Below, piece by piece: positions 1 to 9,500 of a DNA stretch of 64,000 bases. A model generated the notes under the pieces. That model searched no databases. It was not told where the DNA came from and was given only the letters and a program-made list of their open reading frames with translations. Source of the DNA: Aurantiochytrium sp. KH105. Taxonomy: Eukaryota > Sar > Bigyra > Thraustochytrida > Thraustochytriidae. Where the stretch lies: positions 682,001-746,000 of the forward strand of contig BGKB01000017.1 in NCBI GenBank assembly GCA_003116975.1, written 5' to 3'. Both the position numbers and the translations under genes were made by a program. How positions within the stretch are numbered: the stretch's first letter is position 1; the number at the start of each line of letters is the position of its first letter.

Positions 1-1016
1 CGCGTAACCATTACGAGACGGCCGTGGGCACCTTTCGGCAGGCCGTGGACCCCAAGCTGCGGTGTTTTGCTCAGTTTCCGTCATGGATTGAGGCCAATCA
101 GGATCTTCTCAAGGGCAAGCATGTGGCGATGTTCTGCACAGGCGGGGTTCGCTGCGAAAAGGCAAGCGCTTGGGTGCGGAACTTGGGTGTGGCTTCCGAA
201 GTGAGCCAGCTCGCGGGCGGTATTCATTCATATCTGGAGCGCTTTAGTCCAGCCGCCAAGGCAAGTGGCGTAGCAACGCGGGTTCCAGCGGCAAAAGCCA
301 ATGGAGAGGATGCACCATTGCGAGACCCGACAGCAGAGTCTACAACCGCGACTGAAATTGTGGCCTCTGGAGCGGCTGAAGAGGCCCCTGTTGGTGGTGA
401 CGAAGAAAAGGGAGCGGACGTTGCAAAGGATAGCGAATGCTTCTTCGAGGGTATCAATTTTCAGTTCGACAAGCGTTTCAGCCAGAGTGTTGTGGGCGAG
501 GGCAGTGGCATCAGTAGCATTCCTCGCGCGGTCTGTCTTTCGTGCGCCACGCCTTGGAGCGAGACGCGAGAGGGTGTTCAGTGTTTTGTGTGCAAGGACT
601 TTGTTCTTTTGTGCGACGACTGTGTGTCGAAGATGTCCCTCACGCCTCTTGATGGTTTTAGTGGAGAGCGACCGGAGAATGCCATTTTGTGCGCGGAGCA
701 CCAGTTCCTAGCGGACGATTGGCGATCGCGCGTGGCGCGTCTGGACTTGAGCGACGAGACAATCGCTCAACACATTGTAGCGCTGGAGCGACTTCTTCGT
801 GCAAGTTCTCGCAAGCGGCAACAGCGTGGTCAGGCCAAGCGCAAGGCGCGTCTTCGTCTACAGATTGAACGCTTGGAGACTTTGGCAAAGGAGCGTGGCT
901 CAGCGTGCGAGGCGCTTTTGACGACCTTGAGGGCTCGGGATCAGCGTGGTGAGGCCGGCTTTGCGCCTTTTGTTCCCATGTTTGCGTGGCGACCTCGGGT
1001 TGCGACTTTGGAGTAG
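1..1016 (+). CDS. Rhodanese-domain protein, TSTD2 / TrhO (UPF0176) type, 5'-truncated by window edge
   Basis: The frame is open from base 3 to the TAG at 1014-1016, and the first visible codons read RNHYETAVGTF, the conserved stretch of the TrhO/TSTD2 rhodanese domain, so the true start lies upstream of the window. The active-site loop is CTGGVRCEKAS, with the predicted catalytic Cys first. A polar spacer of about 65 residues rich in Ala, Glu and Asp follows. Then comes the family's C-terminal part: FEGINFQFDKRF and a four-Cys pair pattern (CLSC ... CFVC ... CDDC) expected to bind zinc. The last 100 residues are basic and helical. Bacterial TrhO hydroxylates uridine 34 of tRNA using oxygen; eukaryotic TSTD2 is poorly characterised, so the reaction here is inference. 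The spacer between the rhodanese and zinc parts looks longer than in bacterial members. The gene faces the TMEM175-like gene tail to tail. Confidence 0.85.
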   Translation, partial: RNHYETAVGTFRQAVDPKLRCFAQFPSWIEANQDLLKGKHVAMFCTGGVRCEKASAWVRNLGVASEVSQLAGGIHSYLERFSPAAKASGVATRVPAAKANGEDAPLRDPTAESTTATEIVASGAAEEAPVGGDEEKGADVAKDSECFFEGINFQFDKRFSQSVVGEGSGISSIPRAVCLSCATPWSETREGVQCFVCKDFVLLCDDCVSKMSLTPLDGFSGERPENAILCAEHQFLADDWRSRVARLDLSDETIAQHIVALERLLRASSRKRQQRGQAKRKARLRLQIERLETLAKERGSACEALLTTLRARDQRGEAGFAPFVPMFAWRPRVATLE

Positions 1017-1084
1017 ATCTTGGCGCCCGCCATGCCGCGCAGGATTTGGCTTGGTTTGGCGTGACTTTGTTCTGTTTGTTCCAC

Positions 1085-1320
1085 TTTGTAAAGATTTTTT
1101 TTTTTCGGAAGAGTGCCTCGGGCGCAAGACTCCTATGCAGGTCGTGCCTGGGTCAGCAAGACCTCCTTTGTAAAGAAAGTATCTCTGAAGAGTAGTATAG
1201 TGGGCGCGAGAACCCTATGAAGGGCGCGCCTGGGTCAGCAAGACCTGCTTTGTGAAAAAAAGTATCTCTGAAGAGTCGTATAGTGGGTGCGAGAACCTGG
1301 GCTAGCACGACCTGTAATGT
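1085..1320. repeat. 82-bp tandem repeat, about 2.6 copies
   Basis: Matching words recur exactly 82 bases apart: TTTGTAAAGA at 1085 and TTTGTRAARA at 1167, CCTGGGTCAGCAAGACCT at 1147 and 1229, AGTATCTCTGAAGAG at 1179 and 1261, and GYGCRAGA at 1122, 1204 and 1286. Copies differ by a few substitutions and a 3-base shift near 1108. The array lies in the gap between the stops of two convergent genes. No coding role is apparent. Confidence 0.85.
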
Positions 1321-1474
1321 ACATTTTCGGTAAATGGGTGACGGATGAAGAGCATAGTGCCGAGAAGAGACTCTTTGTCGAGGCCTCATTAAGGTTTCAC
1401 ACTCATCATTGCTTGCAAAAATCCCGTGGTTTATGGTCTGCGTTTGAGTTTGTCTTGTAAAAAGCCTTGGTATA

Positions 1475-2983
1475 CTACGAAGAAGAGGACGCCCATGTCT
1501 CTTTTGCAAGCTTTGCAGCAGCAATGATGAGCGGAAGGATAAGGGCGGCCCAAAGGAAGAGGGCCTCGCTCGCGCCGAGCGAGAGTGAAATGACGAGCGC
1601 GAGACTGAGAACCGGGACGACGGAGAAGCGCAAAACTTCCCCTTTGGCAGGCCAGCGAGATGTGCCTGTGGGGCAGAGCCAGGTGGCCCGAAAGAGCAAG
1701 CCAAGCAGACACAACGATGCGAGAAGCAGTATGACCCCTGCAAACGCGCAAGCCGTTTTTGCAGCGGCCTCGTCGGGCGTGATTTTGTGTTTGGCGTGCC
1801 AGGGCTTGATGCGATTTTCCGAGATGGGTTCGATGGCAAATTCGGTGACGAGGGAAAAGGCAAAGGGGAGCATGCCGACAAAAACGCCGAAATGTGCATT
1901 GAGCAGCTGTATCCCAAGGTCAGTCACGCCCGAGGTGAGCGTCTCGAAACAGGCCGTGTGCTGGGAATGAAAGACGTGAAGCACAAAGAATGAGATGAGG
2001 TAGCTAATCAGGAGGAGCTTGTCGTGGGCGGTGTCCTCTGTGTCGTCGTAGACGCACTGAAAGACGAGCAGTTCCGGCATGGTGGGGCGGCATCCGTCTT
2101 GCCAGTGCAAGATGCAGTCTTCTGGGTCGGTGAGCTCCTTGCAAGCGGGCGTCGGAGTGAGCTCGAGCACCGTGAGCGTCGCTGCGACGGCGATGATGCC
2201 GTCCGTGAATGCCTCGAGGCGGTTCTTAAAGACACCTTCCAGCGAAGTCTGTGCATCTCGTTGTGGTGCGGCATGTGCGACACGGGCGTCGGATGTGGCC
2301 GGGTCTGCAAGAGGCTCGTAAGCATGGTCTTGGGGTAAGGCGGACGTGGAGTGTTCGGGCTGCAAGGCCGCGCAGGCGATGCGGCGGCGGAAAATGTAAA
2401 CGACGGGCGGGATCGCAAGGTAGGCGAAGAAGGCAAAGCCGGCGTACCACTCGGCGATGATGAGCACGGCCCCGGTGACGGCGAGGATGGCGCACGCCTC
2501 TTCGAAGTGGAGCCAGGACACCTTGCGATGTGTTTCACGCACATAAAGTGCCAGCGTCTGGAACAGGAGGTGTGTCGCGGCCACGGCGAAGACGTTGAGG
2601 TACAGTGGGTACGAAAAGGATCGCGCCCCGGAGGAGGCTTCGTCCGAGTTCACGGCGGCGGAGGCGGCAAAGGGCAGCAGGCTTGTGACGAGGAGCTCGA
2701 GGTAGTTGGCGTAAACGAGAAAGGTCGCGCGTGGGGTCGTGGAGAGGCTGTGGAACTTGGGTCCCTGCCAGAACCAGACGAGCGTCACAAACATGAAGGC
2801 CCAGTAGTAGACGGCCATCGCCTGCAGCTTGTACGGCGCGAGGAGCACGCTGCGTAGGGAGCGTCCCGTGATGAGGATCTCGCGTTTCGAGGCCTCTGTC
2901 ATACGCAGGAGTGGTGCCGCCAGAACCGTCGCCACGATGGACAGCACGGCGTCGCTATACGCCTGCACTCTCTCGAAGCCCAT
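1475..2983 (-). CDS. TMEM175-type potassium channel (DUF1211), two six-helix repeats
   Basis: A 502-residue membrane protein, close to the length of animal TMEM175 (about 500 aa). Two copies of the family's first-helix signature are visible: RVQAYSDAVLSIVAT at residues 5-19 and RLEAFTDGIIAVAATLTVLEL near 255-275. Each is followed by several hydrophobic segments, giving the expected 2 x 6 helix layout, with a polar linker (about 205-250) between halves. In animal TMEM175 the Ile and Thr of these first helices line the lysosomal potassium pore; here they correspond to Ile16/Thr19 in repeat 1, while repeat 2 has Val266 in place of Ile, with Thr269 kept. By homology it should conduct K+ (possibly H+) across an endolysosomal or plasma membrane; location is not shown by the sequence. 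The start is the ATG at 2981-2983; the stop is TAG at 1475-1477. No introns. It is divergent from the kinase gene across a 3.6-kb spacer. Confidence 0.85.
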   Translation of the reverse strand: MGFERVQAYSDAVLSIVATVLAAPLLRMTEASKREILITGRSLRSVLLAPYKLQAMAVYYWAFMFVTLVWFWQGPKFHSLSTTPRATFLVYANYLELLVTSLLPFAASAAVNSDEASSGARSFSYPLYLNVFAVAATHLLFQTLALYVRETHRKVSWLHFEEACAILAVTGAVLIIAEWYAGFAFFAYLAIPPVVYIFRRRIACAALQPEHSTSALPQDHAYEPLADPATSDARVAHAAPQRDAQTSLEGVFKNRLEAFTDGIIAVAATLTVLELTPTPACKELTDPEDCILHWQDGCRPTMPELLVFQCVYDDTEDTAHDKLLLISYLISFFVLHVFHSQHTACFETLTSGVTDLGIQLLNAHFGVFVGMLPFAFSLVTEFAIEPISENRIKPWHAKHKITPDEAAAKTACAFAGVILLLASLCLLGLLFRATWLCPTGTSRWPAKGEVLRFSVVPVLSLALVISLSLGASEALFLWAALILPLIIAAAKLAKETWASSSS

Positions 2984-3618
2984 CTTGATTGGCTCGATGC
3001 CTGGTTGACTGGTGGTCTTGCTGCGCCCCCACTCGCGCTACTTGGCCGGCGTCTGCCGTCGCGAGCCGAGCGCTCGCCGTCGCGGTTGCAAGCATGCGGC
3101 GGCACATCGACTGCGACGATGATCTTTTCTTTTCGCTACTGGAAGGGCGTGAAACCGCTCGCAAGCAAACAGCAACCGCTCGATTCGTAACGCTCCCGCT
3201 GGCTTGCGATCGCACTAGCTTGGCCCGCGTCGCAACGTCGGAATTTGCGTTTTTGCGGTTCGCTCCCCTTTTCCTCAGTCGCACGTTGTTTGTTTGTTTG
3301 TCTGGCCTGACAGTGAGCAGCGCGGCATGTCCGCGCGCCCGGCTGATTGCGCCAGCCAGCCTCGACGTGCTGATGTGAGCTTTCGTGATGCTGATGCTGA
3401 CATGCTGACATGCTGCTGAAGGCACGACACGTGACGAGCGCGCAGCCCTAATTATTCTGCAGGAAAGGAAAGGTACGCGCGCGCGTCCTCGCACCGACCG
3501 CAGGTCTGGGAGTAGCCTACTGCTGGTGTGGCTCGGTGTGCTGATCATCATGCAAGCAAGCAGTGCGCAGAAGCCGGCGTTGCTGGCTGGTTGCATGCAC
3601 GGACTGCCTTCATGACGT

Positions 3619-3653
3619 GATGCGATGCGATGCGATGCGATGCGATGCAATGC
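3619..3653. repeat. (GATGC)6 pentanucleotide microsatellite
   Basis: Six perfect GATGC units followed by one AATGC; a short CTG run (3665-3682) lies just downstream. Confidence 0.95.
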
Positions 3654-4146
3654 TCTCAAGCAAGTGCTGCTGCTGCTGCTGCCTGGCTGGTTGCTGTTGC
3701 CAGGGCGGTTGGCGCTTCACCACCCACCCGTCCCGGCGACCATCAACCACCCCGCGCATGGGACGTGCACACTCGCACGTACACACGTAGACTCGCGCGC
3801 ACACTTGCTTCGAAGTTCCGGCTGGTGTGGAGAGCATTCGGCAGTGGGCATGGTGGCTGTGGTCGCAGTCGTGCGGATCTACACCTGCCACTGCCAGCAG
3901 CCACGGCCACTGCCAGCTGCTGCAGCTGCAGCTCGCTGCCTGGACGGACGGTGCAGAGAGCATCTCGGCTGCAGCGTCAGGCACGGCCGCATGCGCTGCA
4001 GATCATCCAGGACGCAAGAGCAGCTGCAGAGAAAGGCCAAGCATCCATGCATCCATCCATCCATTGGTTGCTCCATGCCTGCGCCCGCCCATCCACGGTC
4101 CATGACGAAGTGGACGGGGTCGCACGAAGAGGCGCGCACGGATTCG

Positions 4147-4199
4147 GAAGAAAGAAAAGGAAGAAGGAAGGAAGGAAGGAAAAAGGGGAGGGAGGGAGG
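4147..4199. repeat. GGAA/GGGA homopurine microsatellite
   Basis: An uninterrupted run of purines built from GAAA, GGAA and GGGA units on the + strand. A (CATC)n run (4041-4065) lies 80 bases upstream. Confidence 0.9.
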
Positions 4200-4507
4200 C
4201 GCTGTTGGCACAAGCGGCGGCGGCGGAGCGGCTGCGGCCCGGCGGCTGAGGCAAGCGCAAGGGCCTCGGAAGGGGAAAAGAGTCAAGGACTCTGCTGGTG
4301 CAGCTGGCATCAGCAACAGCAGCTGCATGCAGCCAGCGCGTGGAGATGGATGTGCTGCCACCGCTGATCTGCTTCGGCAAGCTGAAGCTGCAGCAGCAGC
4401 TGCCCGTGGCTGCAGGGCAGCTGGTGGGGCAGGGCGGCGAGACGGGCAGAGGCGGCGTCGACAGCGACAGCGACAGGTTCGTGCCGCCGGGGCAGAGAAG
4501 AGGCAGA

Positions 4508-4600
4508 AATGAAGAAGAAGAAACTAACAGTAAAAGAAGAAGAAAATGAAGACGAAGAAAATGAAGATGATGATGAATGACGAAGAAAACGAAGAATAAG
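4508..4600. repeat. GAA/GAT-rich purine tract
   Basis: Imperfect GAAGAA and GATGATGAT runs with few pyrimidines. It mimics an acidic/lysine-rich peptide in some frames, but stops interrupt it and no gene is supported. Confidence 0.75.
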
Positions 4601-4722
4601 GCCCACGCTCCTGCTGCTGCTGCTCCCATCCTAAGTTGAGCAGCGGCAAGGCAACATGCAAGCAACTGCAAGCAAGCTGGTTTGACAGAAACTATAGCAA
4701 CTCGTGCAGAATCTAGCGAGCG

Positions 4723-4774
4723 GGCAAGCAAGCAAGCATACATGCAAGCAAGCAAGCAAGCAAGCAAGCGAGCG
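4723..4774. repeat. (GCAA)n microsatellite
   Basis: Eleven or so GCAA units interrupted once by GCATACAT and ending in GCGAGCG. Related GCAA/GCGA arrays recur at 4989-5022, 5550-5588 and 6136-6183. Confidence 0.9.
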
Positions 4775-4988
4775 TAGTCGTCCCACGAAGAGCAGCAACA
4801 GCAGCGGTGCGGCACGCACGGCCATCTTGAGAGAGAAGCCCGAATGTATCCACCGTCAAAGCTTGCCAGGGACGACCGCCCGCGGCCGAGCGTTCATTCA
4901 TTCGTTCGAGCGGGACCATTGCCCGCCGGCCGCGGCCCGCTCTCCGCCCCTGCACTTTCCTCTCCGTTGCTGCATGGGCCGGACGCAC

Positions 4989-5022
4989 GAACGAGCGAGC
5001 GAGCGAGCGAGCGAGCGAGCGG
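4989..5022. repeat. (GCGA)n microsatellite
   Basis: Seven to eight GCGA units. A (CTCC)n run at 5071-5096 follows. Confidence 0.9.
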
Positions 5023-5221
5023 GCCAACCAACGATTGCAACAAAGGAACCACGAACGGACGCGCCGCGAGGCTCCCTCCCTCCCTCCCTCCCTCCTCTCT
5101 CCCTCGGCCTGAGCCCGCTGCAGCATGTAAGGTAATGTGCTGCGTGCAGAGCGGTTGAGTGGAGTGGAAAGGAGTGGAAGGCTGATGGCGGGCTAGTCTG
5201 CCTGCCGGTCTCGCTGGCGGT

Positions 5222-5297
5222 CAGGCAGGCAGGCAGGCAGCAGGCAGACAAGCGGGCAGCGGCAGGCAAGCGCCGACCGAGCCAGCGTAGCGCCTCT

Positions 5298-5338
<41 letters not shown>

Positions 5339-5340
5339 CT
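5222..5340. repeat. Inverted pair of GGCA / CTGC tetranucleotide arrays
   Basis: A GGCA array at 5222-5247 and a CTGC/CCTG array at 5298-5340 are reverse complements of each other, about 50 bases apart, so the strand can fold back on itself over roughly 25 bp. Confidence 0.8.
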
Positions 5341-5549
5341 GCACTGACCTGACTCTTGCAATGTTGCGCGGCCGCTGTATCTAGCTGAGAACGAGGGGGG
5401 GGTGAGTAACTGTAGTAAATACTAGCATCGTCCACTTCGGGGGAACGGCCAGCCAGCCAGGCGGCACGCGCGGCATGCGCGGCACGGCCGGCAGCCGCGC
5501 TGGCCGGGACTGGCCGCGCGAGGGCGGGGAGGCGGGGAGGCGAGCACGC

Positions 5550-5588
5550 ACGCAGGCAGGCAAGCAAGCAAGCAAGCGAGCAAGCGAG
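5550..5588. repeat. CAGG / GCAA compound microsatellite
   Basis: CGCAGGCAGG followed by about six GCAA/GCGA units. Confidence 0.85.
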
Positions 5589-5750
5589 GATGGGGCGGCG
5601 AGCGGCCCCTCACGCAGCGGCGGCCGGAGAGAGTGCAAGCAGTGCAAGCAGTGCGAGCAGCACAGGCCGGCGGGCGGCCAGTGCAGGCAGGCGGCCAGGA
5701 GCGGGAGCGGGCGGGTGCACGCGCTCGCTCGCGCACGTGCACGTGCCGCG

Positions 5751-6060
5751 GAGAGAGAAAGAAAGAAAAAAGGGGGAAAGTAGGGGAGGGAGGGGGAGGG
5801 GCCAGGGGGCAGAGGGGCAGAGGGAGAGGGGGGAGAGGGGGGGGGGGGAAGGAACGAAGAAAAAGAGGAAGGAAGGATGGAAGGGAGGGAAGCAGAGAGT
5901 GGGAGAGGAGAGAGAGAGGGAGGAAGGGAGAGGAGGGGGAAAGGCCGGGCGGGGCAAAGAAAGAAGGAAGGATAAATCAAGGAAGGAAATCAAAAAGGCA
6001 GAGCGAAAGTGGAGAATGGAAAGTGGAAAATGAAGTAAACAAGTAAAAAAAAGTAGAAGC
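5751..6060. repeat. About 300-bp homopurine-biased block with a G12 run
   Basis: The + strand is almost wholly A and G from 5751 to about 6060, with only scattered pyrimidines. It includes GAGA, GGAA and GGGA runs and an unbroken G run near 5840-5851. The block ends about 540 bases before the kinase ATG. Tracts of this kind can adopt triplex or quadruplex structure; that is inference. Confidence 0.85.
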
Positions 6061-6135
6061 AGCACTTGCACGCAAGGCTAATCGTAATAAAAGGCAAAAT
6101 AAGCAGGGCCAAAAAAAAATCAAAGCAAAGCTAGC

Positions 6136-6183
6136 AAAAGAAAGAAAGAAAGCAAGCAAGCAAGCAAGCAAGCGAGCAAGCAA
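6136..6183. repeat. (GAAA)n(GCAA)n compound microsatellite
   Basis: GAAA units run into six GCAA units and one GCGA, in the presumed 5' leader of the kinase gene. Confidence 0.9.
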
Positions 6184-6427
6184 ATCGGAGAGCGCGCGAC
6201 GGCGAGGCGAGCGCGGCCGAGCTGGCCCCACGCCGCGACCGCGAGTCCGTGGAGGGAGCGCGGCAGCGGACGAGGCCGGGCTGGAGCAGCGACCGGCTGG
6301 AGGCTCGCGGGCGCGTGGTCCGGGTCAGCCTGTCCGTCTCGCTGTCTGGCCGTCTGACTGCTCGGCGCGAGCAGGCGGCGCCAGACCCGACGACCCAAGT
6401 TGACTCGACGCGGCTCGGCTCGTGTGC

Positions 6428-6500
6428 AAGCACGCACGCACGCACGCACGCAGGCAGGCGGGCAGGCAGGCGGGCAGGCGGGCGGGCAGGCAAGCAGGCA
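6428..6500. repeat. (ACGC)n(AGGC/GGGC)n compound microsatellite
   Basis: About six ACGC units followed by alternating AGGC and GGGC units. It translates as His/Ala/Arg/Gly repeats upstream of the kinase ATG, which supports treating it as untranslated leader. Confidence 0.9.
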
Positions 6501-6596
6501 GAGAGCAGAGAGCGAGCAGGCAAAGGCGCAAAAGGCCTCGCACGAGAGCGAGCAGCGAGCGAGCGAGAGGGCGGGCGCGCGCGCGGGCGAGCCGCC

Positions 6597-9500
6597 ATGG
6601 CGACCGCAGAGGCGCGGCAGCAGGCCGCCGACGAGGAGGAGATGAGCGCAGAGGACAACGTCGGCGAGACGCTGTCCGGGTGGCTGCAGAAGAAGGAAAA
6701 GTCCTTCAGCGGCGTCGAGCGGTGGCGGCGATGCTGGTTCGTCCTCAGCGCAGGCGCCGACGGGACGTGGACTCTGAGCCACTACGAACACGGCACGAAC
6801 ATGCGCGAGTTCGTGGGCGCCGAGCGCCTCGCGCAGGGCGACCGCAAGACGGCCTACGTGTCCAACATCAAAAAAATACTCTTTGTCGGCAACAAGGGCA
6901 TCAAGTTCGAAATCGTCTTCAGCGACGGCACGCCCTCGATGATGCTGCGCGCCGCCACCGAAGACGTCTGCAAGCGCTGGGTTTTCGCCATCCTCCGCCT
7001 CCGAGACGGCGACCAGAAACTCGCCGCGCCCAAGGCGAAGCGGACCAGCAAAATCGGCACGGCCGTCTCCGGCTTCATGGCCAACCGCCCCGCAGCAGGA
7101 ACCCTCGACAAGCGCCGCGAGCGCGAGTCCATCAAGATGACCACTACCTTTCTCCACGACTCGGACGTCTTCATGAGCAAGGCCAAGCGCCTCGCGGAGC
7201 AGATCGAACGCCACGAGGGTACCACCTTGAAGCGAGGCAACACCACGAAGCGAGGCAACACCACCCGCGGCCGCACCCGCTTCCGCGAGCACGACACCCA
7301 TCCCGCGCCCCCAGTCGTCGGCGACCTCGACGAAAAGGACGCCGAGGACCTCACCGACGGCGAGGAGGTTGACCTCGCCGGCGTGCCCCCGCCACCAGGG
7401 GCATCCAAGCCCAAGGCCAAAACCTCGTATACAAGTATCGACAGCGAAGACGAAGACGAGGACGACTTTGCTGACCAAGAAGACCTCCCACCCCCCCCGG
7501 CAGACGTCTTTGAGGAGGAAAATAGCGGATATGTCGGCGAAGCTCGACGCCAGAGCAACGGCGGCGGTGGCGGTGGCTTGCTCTGTTTCTGGTCCAAGCC
7601 CAAACCGCGTCACACGGCGCGCCTCCCCGACGCCCCTGCGCAACTTGCCTCGCGCCGCGAGTCGCAAACGCAAGACGAGCAAGGCGCCTTCTCCAGCGAT
7701 GGCGGCCCCACTGCTGCTTCCTCGCCCAAGCAAAAGCAGCAAAAGCAGGCACGCGCCCTTGCCCCCGGCGGCGCTGCCACCTCCAAAGCCAAGGGCGACG
7801 GCGACCCCTTTGGTACCGACGAGTTTAACGGCGACCACGCGCTCTCGACCCCGCGCTTCAACACGGTGGCCGGCGATGAAACCTTGCCCCGCGCAAAGTA
7901 CTTTAGCGGCGTCTTCGAAAACCCTCGCGAATTCAGGTCCGGGCAGGCCCCTCAGCGCGAGGTCCAGGAAGCCGGACCCCGCATGGCCGTGCGCCCCCTC
8001 ATGCGTGGCGGCGGCCTGCCCACGGGCCGCATCGAGGTCAAGACACCTACCACGGAGCAACTCATCAAGGACACCATCGAGACCTCAATCTCCCTCTCCG
8101 GCATGCTCTTTGACGACCTCGACGCCCACTCCATGCACGAACTCGTCTCCCGCATGTACCGCGTTTCCGTCAAGGCCCACGAGGACGTCGTCCAGCAGGG
8201 CGAGGTCGGCGACAGCTTTTACGTCATCGAAAAGGGATCCTACCACGTCTACCGCAGGCGCGACGAAGACAATGCCCTCCCCGAGCTTGTCGCCGAAAAG
8301 GGACCCCGCACCTTTTTCGGTGAGCTCGCTCTCCTCTACGAACAGCCCGCGGCCGTCACCGTGCGCGCCGTCACGGACGGCGTCCTCTGGGCCATCGACC
8401 GCCGCACCTTTTTCGAAATTCGCAAGGCCCAGGCCCGCAAGCGCCAGGCCCGCAAGATGCAGTGCCTCAACAGCATGGAGGTCCTCAGCGACAACCTCAG
8501 CGAGGAGGAGCTCGTTGCACTCGCGGACGCCATGACCGAAAAGGTCTACAAGGCTGGCGACATCATCCTCGAGCGCGGCGACACCCTCGACAAGGTCCTT
8601 ATCGTCGGATCCGGTCGCGTTGACATGCTCGTTGGCGAGGAGCTCAAGTCTGTCCTGCGCCGCGGCGAGTCCTTCGGAGAGTGGGCTCTGCTCGAACGCG
8701 CGACCAAGTCGGACGTGCGCCTGGTCGCCTCCGAGGACCGAACCACCACGCTCACGCTTGATGTCGAAGAGTTCGAGTCCCTCATTGGTCCTCTGCGAGA
8801 GGCCATCAAGGCTCGATGGGCCGACAACGTGCAGACCATGTTTCCTGACGCATCCGGAAGCGGCAAGGGCCTGCGCGGAGGCACGCTCAAGGCCAAGCGT
8901 GGCGGTTCTGCGCCCACCACCGACGTCGAGGAGTACGTGCGGACCACCCTGCAGACTATCAAGGTCAAGCACCAGCAACGCCAAGCGTCCTTTACTGAAT
9001 CCTCCAAGCGCGGCTCCCCCGCGAGCCCTGGCGGCGTGCGCCTTCCCAGCGCCACATCGGACCAGTCCGAAGAGTTCGATACTGACGAATCCGACCAAGA
9101 GGACGACGAGGACTTGGTCGACACCTCGACTACCGCGGGCGACCTTTCCTGGGAGGACCTTGACCTCCCCTGCAACTCGGTCTCCCTCAACGACCTCGAA
9201 CCTCTCTCTAAACTCGGAAAGGGAAGCTTCGGACGCGTTCACCTCGTACGCCCTGCTCCCGATCGCGAGGTCCTCATGACAGACCCGAAGACAGGCGAGA
9301 CCCACCCCTTGCCCAACTTTCTCGCGCTCAAGACGCTCCGCCGCTGCTTCATCACCGACAACGGCTGGGAGGAAATGGTCGAGAACGAGCGGCATGCCAT
9401 GGCCGAGATATCGCACAAATCGCAGTCCCGCTTCGTCGTCGACCTCTTTGCAGCCTTTTACGACCGCAAAAACATTTATTTTCTCCTGGAGCTCTGCGAC

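Larger units (their letters stand above)
2984..6596. other. Divergent intergenic region between TMEM175-like and kinase genes, microsatellite-rich
   Basis: No conserved coding sequence was recognised. Open frames here translate simple repeats into low-complexity peptides (poly-Ala, Arg/Glu, Ser/Pro), which argues against coding. The stretch is presumably the promoter and 5'-leader region for both flanking genes. It holds many tetra- and pentanucleotide arrays, listed separately, and a purine block close to the kinase start. Confidence 0.7.

Noticed and set aside
3625..4512. + strand frame of about 295 codons in the spacer
   Set aside because: The sequence is a chain of microsatellites and Ala/Arg/Gly-rich peptide; no recognisable domain.
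6249..6596. N-terminal extension of the kinase by 116 codons
   Set aside because: It would need a GTG start and encodes only simple repeats; the first ATG at 6597 has an ideal context.
6120..8060. Antisense open frame of about 646 codons over the kinase start
   Set aside because: One end is microsatellite translation (Ala/Cys/Leu/Pro repeats) and the rest mirrors the PH and linker region. No start context or domain.
7369..8535. Overlapping + strand frame inside the kinase
   Set aside because: Ser/Pro/Arg-rich shadow of the conserved CNB-coding frame.
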